A stretch of 64,000 nt of DNA from Atrina japonica (lineage: Eukaryota > Mollusca > Bivalvia > Pterioida > Pinnidae), in assembly GCA_030159075.1 (NCBI GenBank), contig BROG01000401.1, positions 372,001 to 436,000 on the forward strand, given 5' to 3'. This document shows positions 57,197-64,000 of the stretch, piece after piece. Each line of letters begins with the position of its first letter. Within the stretch, counting starts at the first letter, position 1. The position numbers were made by a program, and so were the translations under genes. The notes beneath the pieces were generated by a model. That model saw only the letters and a program-made list of their open reading frames with translations. It had not been told where the DNA came from and ran no database searches.

Positions 57197-57259
57197 AAGT
57201 TACTTTCTTTATTGACTCTCTAAATCTCTTTTGAAATAAATCTAATTTAACATAATGAA

Positions 57260-57437
57260 TACAGTGGAACCTGTCTTGAAAGACCACTCTTATGAAAGAC
57301 CACCTGTCTTCTCAGACCACATTCTGAAAATCACTTGGTTAAGTGATCCTAAATAGATAAAACCTCTATTGAGAGACCACCTGCCGTGATAGACCACATT
57401 TCTGTGGCAGATGTGGTGGTCTCTCAAGACAGGTTAT
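57260..57437. mobile_element. MITE-1 copy after the 46-bp array
   Basis: TACAGTGGAACCTGTCTTGA is mirrored by TCTCAAGACAGGTTATCCA. The interior is paired GACCACCTGTCTT and GAGAGACCACCTG words. From 57438 to 57910 nothing is recognised. Confidence 0.72.
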
Positions 57438-57911
57438 CCATCGTATATCTCATGATGTGTAAGTAAATAAATAGAAATTTGGTTTCTGTTAAATGTATTT
57501 TAACTGTTTTACTGGTAGATCTATATCAAATATAAGAGTGAATAATAGCAATTGAGATTAAATGTCACCTTTAAATAGATCTTACTGAAATTTATTATAT
57601 AACACATACATATTTATTATCTATACATGTGTGAAAGCAGAAGAGTGAAGTTACAAAAGTTGGGAAAAGCCAGTTCCATAAATTACGTTCTATATAACTC
57701 AGGTAATATGAAAAATACAGTATTATTTTGCTTATCGACTGTAAATTTTATTATAAGAGAATAAATTGTCAACATGCAGGTCCTGTAAAAGGCCCCATTT
57801 CAAATGCACTTAAATCTGCTACATGTATATGCAGTTTTGAGCAAAAAATTCCCAATATTGTTCATCGTGTACCTTACTTTTGGTAAACAAAGGAACAGAG
57901 GAAAGGAACAT

Positions 57912-58059
57912 GGGTCGGTTTTGCAAAAGGTCGTAAGTCCTAAATCCTAATGCTTAGTCCTAATTGTCATGGAACTGACCAATCAGCGATTCATTGCCAT
58001 GGTAGTTAGGACAAAAAGTTTGGGTCTAGGACTTACAAACTTTCGTAAAACAGGCCCCG
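57912..58059. mobile_element. Inverted-repeat MITE of about 148 bp
   Basis: GGGTCGGTTTTGCAAAAGGT then CGTAAGTCCTAA is mirrored by TAGGACTTACAAACTTTCGT then AAAACAGGCCCC. Inside, CCTAATTGTCATGGAAC and CCATGGTAGTTAGGAC pair less well. Confidence 0.75.
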
Positions 58060-58237
58060 TGTCTTCAGATGAAGTCCATGTTGTCAGTTTAATGAAAAAA
58101 GTTAAATGAATTTCAAGTTTTGAATCTTTACTTTTATTAGTTAAATTACCAGTTACTTTTTATTTTATGAAATTTAGCCCTGAATGCCATGTAAAATTGG
58201 AAAAGGCGGTACAGGTCCGTGTCCCTAAAAGGGTCTA

Positions 58238-58328
58238 TTAACTCATCAACCCCTGAGAAGCAATGAACTCTTATATAAATCAGTGACTGTGGCGAGTCCA
58301 AACGTGTCTTTATATGTGTACGAGTTAA
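58238..58328. mobile_element. TTAA-type short MITE
   Basis: TTAACTCATCAACCCCTGAG faces TGTGTACGAGTTAA, with TTAA at both ends and a 91-bp length equal to the copy at 55458. The interior GAGTCCAAACGTGTCTTTAT is the reverse of the word set at 46202-46291. Confidence 0.72.
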
Positions 58329-60352
58329 CCACTGTTATGTTATACTTAGAATTGAATAACAAAAATCAGCCAAGTAACACAAAGGTAAATAGCAGTGATC
58401 CCACTGCTTTTTCAGAATAGGGGTTTTTGTTCCCCATGGTTAGCAAATATAGGGGTACAAAGATACAAATCAGGGGTACACATACATAAAATTAAATCAA
58501 AAGCAAAACAACAGTTTTATTTTGCTCATCTTGACACACACACCCCCACCCCCACCCCCCATCTTCCCAAGTCATGGTTTTCCAATCAACAAAAAAGTGT
58601 TATATACACAAATACACTCAATTTTGAGGATTAATTGTTTTATAATCACGAACACTGTTTAAAAAGTACAATGTAAGGACAAGACATAGGGAACTAACAT
58701 ACATGTATGACAATGTAGAATCATCATAATGACAAATTATAAATGATTATGTAATAGACATTCAATTTGAGTGAATGCATGTGGCGTGTTTTTATTTCGT
58801 GCATGTTTTGTATTGAAACTGTGTGATTGACGCATGATTTTGTGGGAACAATGAAACAATGACATATGATCAGTTCCACAGAACCTTTACAAATGTTTAG
58901 GGTCAATAACTGTTTTGTCCCAAAAATGGAATTCTAGATATATAAATATAGCCTACCATTACTTCCTTGTTTGAGTAGCTGAATAATGCTTTTAAAATCA
59001 AGGGTATTATTAACAGTGTGAAGAGTACCGACGTAAAAATTTGCAATTTCCTTATCATGTGAAATAAGCCATAAAGAATTAAATCCAATAGGCCTACCCA
59101 GGGTTCAAAGTTAGCAGTAGTCCTCCAGTCCAAGACTATCCTAATTTTTGTACTGGACTATTCAAGGTTGTACTTCTGAGCTAGTCTGGTTGACAAGTAG
59201 AAAATCTGTATAAATAATACAGTATAAAAATCAACAATGAGTAATGAAATCATGTTCTATCATTATTCATGAACACTAGAATTATCCAATCCCCTCAGTT
59301 TTTTTCTGTGCTAAAATTAAGATACTGTATGTGTATCTAAATTAGTGCACTCATATTTTAGCGCTCTAAGGGAGTATAGACTTATTAGCGCAAACTTAAA
59401 TTCATGCAAAGTAATTCCATTAGCTTTGTTGTGTATACAGAATGACAGGATGGAGAAATTTTAGTGCTGCCCTTGAATAAGGGCAATAATTCTAAAATTA
59501 CAATACTGCTAAAATAAGTACACGTACAGTAATCATGAGAATATAAAAATACAAAAATAGATAACTTACTGAAACTACCAATTTGGTAATTTTGTTACTG
59601 ATTTGGTAAATACGTGCCAATTTGGAATTTCATCATACTAATTTTGGGCTAGGGAATTTGTCATAGTAATCGTAAAATCCATATAACCTGGCTGGGTGGA
59701 GTCTTGTGATCCCTTCTTGACCTGGATGAGTATAAATTTTATGTAATAAATCACAGCGTTAAAATTTTACTGACTATAAAGTAATCGTTCCTATACTTGT
59801 CACCATACAAAAGAAAGAATCCAATGAGTAATAAAATGTTTTTCATGTGCAGGTTGTCATAACTGAAAAGTGAGTAGCATCATCCGTATGATAATCAAAA
59901 GGTTACTCTGCCCCGCCATCTTATATGAATCGGACATCAGGAACGGTAAAGATTTGTTTCAACTGACGTAAGTGAGACAGAATAACTAAATTCGACTCCT
60001 GCTATCGTAATTAACAATGTCATCATGTTCTGTCACGTTAAGTAAGTGTTACAGTACTCTTAACGATTTTCTCAAAGTAGACCTAAACACAAATTGTTGA
60101 CACAGACAGATAAACAGAAATCATTCAATTCATAGACCAATATTTGTTTTGCAATCAAGTCAAAAATGAAAATGATATCTAAACTAAATGTAGAAGGTGT
60201 TTCATAATATCTGCATCTATCTGATTTAGTTCTATTTTTATTACGAATTAACAGAGAACTAAAACTAATGTATTAATAGAAAGCTACTATTCATGCTTCA
60301 TTCGTGGATGTCATATTTTTATTTTCATGTGGGAAAGTATCCCTTATTCTGT
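58329..60352. other. AT-rich sequence, nothing recognised
   Basis: No arrays, element ends or supported exons. Open frames of 60-79 codons here are unsupported. Confidence 0.5.
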
Positions 60353-60565
60353 TACTATATTCAACCCATTAAGCACCCAGGGCGCTACAAAAATCATGCT
60401 GGAAAAAGCGGTGGGCACTTAATGGGACCAATTAACAGTCAAATTGACGTAAAACAGATAATTTTTTAAAAGGCACAGTGGTAAAGTTGTTGTAGCAATG
60501 AAGACATCTTTCTACATTCTTCTGTTGCTGGGGGGCGGGGGCACATATAAACTGTTACTTATAGC
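60353..60565 (+). mobile_element. 3'-truncated MITE-2 copy
   Basis: TACTATATTCAACCCATTAA, GCACCCAGGGCGCTACAAAA, GTGGGCACTTAATGGGACCA and AAAGTTGTTGTAGC follow the family order. The copy stops after GGCACATATAAACTGTTACT with no right terminal repeat. From 60566 to 61470 nothing else is recognised. Confidence 0.75.
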
Positions 60566-61539
60566 TGTTCAGGACATAATTAACTCATCCTAGATCTCAT
60601 TTTAATAAGTTAATATACCAACTTTGGTTTAAATCTAATGATAGAATCTCAAGTTAATTGATGAAAACTAAATTGTCATTAACAAACAGGCAAAGCCAAT
60701 ACAGTTTAAGCATACTCCCTGATCTTCAGTCTCAAGGGGACAGTGTTTCTGCAGTTACCAGAGCATCCTTAAAGGTCAGAAACTTTACGATTACCGATTA
60801 ATTTTATGACTATTTACCAACAACGTTTACAACCGTTTCATTCACAAGTCAGAATTTCTTACGTCTACTTAAAAAAAAATATTTATCTTTGTTCAACGAA
60901 TAGAAAAAGTGGAATGAATTGTAAGAGAGCCAATAAAGATGATTGTCTTGTGGGGAAAAAGGTAAGATCAGTACTTTATTGTGAAATATTTAATTCCGGA
61001 GCATGATGTCTGCAATCCATCATACATTCCGTAATTTACACAATCAAAGGGAGGTAAGCGGTATGTCTGTATTGGAAGACGCTGGTCTCCTACCAGTCTT
61101 ATTTCCCTCTAACTCATCAACAAAGTAATTTAGTCTGTCATTTCAAACAATGCAATTTCTCAAAATGTTTCATGTAATTTTGATGAAAACAAGAAGGATT
61201 TATGACTGCCTAGACCTAGTCGAAAATTACCGACTAAATTTTGTAGTGAATCGGTAATAAGAGGATAATCGTATTACTGGGAATACAACATTTTCCCGTT
61301 TTACGACCTTTTATGAAATGATGCCTTGGTTTTTTTTTTTTTAGTCCAAGTAGATACTATGAACTTGATAACAACTTCAGGGCAATGAGAATACAGCTGT
61401 ATACCTGAAAATTTTCACTACAGTTTGACTTTTGCCATTTTTGCCCTTAGATAAAAGAGTTAAATTTAAATGAAGCAAGATTCATCCCCCCCCCCCAAAA
61501 AAAAAAAACAACAAGAAACAATTTTTGAAAAATACTCAT

Positions 61540-62680
61540 ACTGAGAAGTTTTGTGTAACACAGGCAATCCCATCTCACCAACAACACAGTAAAGTGAGTA
61601 GTGACCAATATCATAAAGGAATCTAAAAGTGAAAAACTGAAATGATTCAGCACTTAAAATGAGGGTGGATTCACCCCATCTCATGCACAACACAGTAAAG
61701 TGAGTAGTGACCAATATCATAAACAACAGAATCTAAAAGTGAAATGATTCAGCACTTAAAATGAGGGTGGATCCACCCCATTTCATGAACAACAAAGTAA
61801 AGTGGGTAGTGGCAAATATCATAAACAACAGAATCTAAAAGTGAAATGATTCAGCACTTAAAATGAGGGTGGATCCACCCCATCTCATGAACAACACAGT
61901 AAAGTAGGAAGTGACCCAATCTAATTAAAAACCAATCTCATATAGGATCTAATGCAATCCGCTATGGGGTGACATGCAGATGACCTACCCTGTATGTGTG
62001 TCATTTTCTACCAATGAAAATTTACACAATCTTGTAAGTGATCTAATGGCACATAGATGTAAACATTTTTTTCATAATAAACACCACTGAGCACACAAAA
62101 TCCGGAAATAAAACATTAGTTTCATAATCTTGTATAAGTTCAAATAACCAAAGATATTCTGATGAAATTTTGTGGACAAATAGTTTCCTTTTTATAAAAT
62201 AAATGACATCTCTTTGCCATTCTATTTTGTAAGTTGCATTTTCATTGATCAAACATTACACACCTACCAGAGGTCATCCGCATGTGACCCCATAGTGGAT
62301 TGCGTTAGATCCTATATGTGACTTATCAGAAAACGGGAGCAGTGAGAGATTGGTTTTTTAATTAGATTGGTAATGACCAATATCATAAACAATAGAAGTC
62401 AAATGGTTTAACATTTAAAATGAGGGTGGATCCATCCTACCTCACAAACAACATCGTAAAGTGAGTAGTGACCATTATCCCAATGAACAGAATCCAGAAG
62501 TGAAATGGTTCAGCACTTAAAATTAGGGTGGATCCATCCCATCTCACAAACAACACAGTAAAGTGAATAAAGTGAGAAGTGACCAACATCACAAACAACA
62601 GAATTTATAAGTGAAATGATTCAGCATTTAATTCAAAATGAGGGTGGGTCCATCCCATCTTCTAGTGGTGAAGTTGTTAG
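61540..62680. repeat. Array of about 103 bp units, interrupted by an insertion
   Basis: Units share GTGAAATGATTCAGCACTTA, AAATGAGGGTGGATCCACCC, CATCTCATGAACAACACAGT and AAAGTGAGTAGTGACCAATA then TCATAAACAACAGAATC. About three copies precede and four follow the element at 61916-62370. GGTGGATCCACC is a perfect 12-bp palindrome inside most units. Confidence 0.9.
61916..62370. mobile_element. Long-arm inverted-repeat element inserted in the array
   Basis: CCAATCTAATTAAAAACCAA then TCTC is mirrored by GAGATTGGTTTTTTAATTAG then ATTGG. A second pair of arms follows inside: AGGATCTAATGCAATCCGCT then ATGGGGTGACATG, against CATGTGACCCCATAGTGGAT then TGCGTTAGATCCT. The arms total over 100 bp and the right one has an extra segment of about 25 bp. 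No open frame, so non-autonomous. Confidence 0.82.
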
Positions 62681-62689
62681 TATATAGTT

Positions 62690-64000
62690 GTATTTAAGTA
62701 CAGCAATATATTAATTCTGTGTTAATATTAAAAGTAATGGTACAAAGGGAGGCAGCCCCACCCAACCCCACTGTTTCACATTCAAGCAAAACTTGGATAT
62801 TATCCACCCATAAGGAAAATGTTTCAAATTGTTTTAAAAATAAAATGTTTGCCCCCCCCCCCCCCCTCCACTTTTGATTTGCTCCTTACACCAGTATTTT
62901 CAAATTTCTATAGCTTTATACTTTGAATTTTGACCTATCTGACCTCAGATCAGTGCTGGTTAGAGTCTAACAGAACCCTGACCCTAGCTATAAATGGAAT
63001 ATTATTGATTTACTTACATGAAGCCAGTGGCCACTAAAAAAATGCTTAAAATGGGGGCAGAAAGTTCGCCTACTTCTTGGGTACCTTATTATACATGGTG
63101 TTCAACACCACTATTTAAATTAGTCACCACAGTATCATCAGCGATATATATCGCTGTTATCACAACTGAAAAATTGCATGGTGTGTCACAAGTTACCAAA
63201 TTTCAGGGGGGCAACTACAGCATTAAGTTGTTCGGAGGTGTTGATAGTAAATTTTGGAACTCAGTATATAGACAGGCCTACGTGTTAGAAACGTACTACT
63301 AGTAAATATATGTGTAGGCCTATACACATTTTACATCCCCGTTACAGAAAGAAAAATTACATATTCATCCTTTCGTTCTTGGTGTGAGGAGTGCTGTTGC
63401 TACTGAAACTATACCTCAAAGATTTAATTATCACCTGTACCAGTTGTAATTACCGGTAATCTAATTAAAGGCTTGGTAATTAAGTAATTACTTATTACAA
63501 TGTTGGCGTCACTTATCAATGATTTGCTGTTCAAAACGAACGGGTGATATATATTCCAAGCAGTACATTCTAAGAAGACCTACCTGTGGCAATTCACCTA
63601 TTTTCTAGTTTTCCACTACCGGTAATGAGCTGCTTTTCGGAACACCTTTTTTTCTTAAACTTGTAAACAGGTGCGCATAGAAATGAATCCTGGGATACAG
63701 AAATATTAGTAGAAATAACTGTCTGTCCACTTTCTGTTAAGATATCAACGTCTGTCTCTCCTTAAAATGACGACACCACGGTAAAATACTTCCTCAATCG
63801 TCGTAATAGCCCCATTGTTGATTATAAACAAATTCTATAGACTATACGGTGCTGCGTTTAATATTACAACAGGTAAAAAACGCCCGACTGGAACAAGTTA
63901 AAGTGAAAGTTATAACCTATCACTACAATTATAATAAACCCACAAATTTTTGTTGGCCTATTTATTTTAGCAGTTTACGTTTTATTGGTGTTATTTGGTC
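62690..64000. other. Window end, nothing recognised
   Basis: Contains a poly-C run near 62855 and AT-rich sequence. A 94-codon plus-strand open frame at 63018-63302 has no recognised similarity or splice context. Confidence 0.5.

Noticed and set aside
63018..63302. 94-codon plus-strand open frame near the right edge
   Set aside because: No signal peptide, domain or exon context; composition is like the surrounding non-coding DNA.

Overview
The window is animal nuclear DNA, most likely from a marine mollusc and plausibly a bivalve; the species cannot be named. The signs are a multi-exon gene with GT-AG introns, AT-rich non-coding DNA, tRNA-derived SINEs with cores and CAAA-type tails of the kind known from molluscs, many short inverted-repeat elements with TA or TTAA ends, and very abundant minisatellites. 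There is no prokaryotic-style coding, rRNA, CRISPR array or virus.

One protein-coding gene is supported. It lies on the minus strand, from a start codon at 44552 down to 2449, and continues past base 1. I recovered 19 coding exons (3265 nt, about 1088 codons), and reading phase is preserved across all 18 junctions. The encoded product is a single-pass membrane receptor. In order it has a signal peptide, a laminin-G-like domain, a laminin N-terminal-like domain, four laminin-type EGF repeats plus a half repeat, about three IPT/TIG domains of MET/plexin type, one membrane helix and a juxtamembrane segment. The last two exons look like the start of a protein kinase N-lobe with a degenerate glycine-rich loop; the rest of that domain lies outside the window. 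An usherin-like head on a MET-like stalk and kinase-like tail is an unusual combination.

Coding sequence is under 8 percent of the gene span. Most introns hold their own tandem array with its own unit length (22, 31, 32, 33, 35, 44, 52, 54, 62, 75, 79, 82 or 115 bp). The most striking is the 33-bp array in intron 10 (20885-23151). Its unit is a copy of the exon-10/intron-10 junction, so the intron carries dozens of tandem copies of a 5' splice-site sequence.

Mobile DNA falls into recurring families: pogo-like elements with TACAGT..ACTGTA ends (called MITE-1 here), a roughly 320-bp inverted-repeat element with TACCGTATTCGACCC ends (MITE-2), roughly 90-bp TTAA elements, a foldback family with AAGGGGCATTAGCTG ends, a mariner-like remnant, and two SINE families. 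Two of the largest arrays (1-1485 and 55800-57196) appear to be amplified parts of MITE-1 elements. From 44.6 to 64 kb, the 5' side of the gene, I see repeats, elements and AT-rich DNA but no convincing coding exon.
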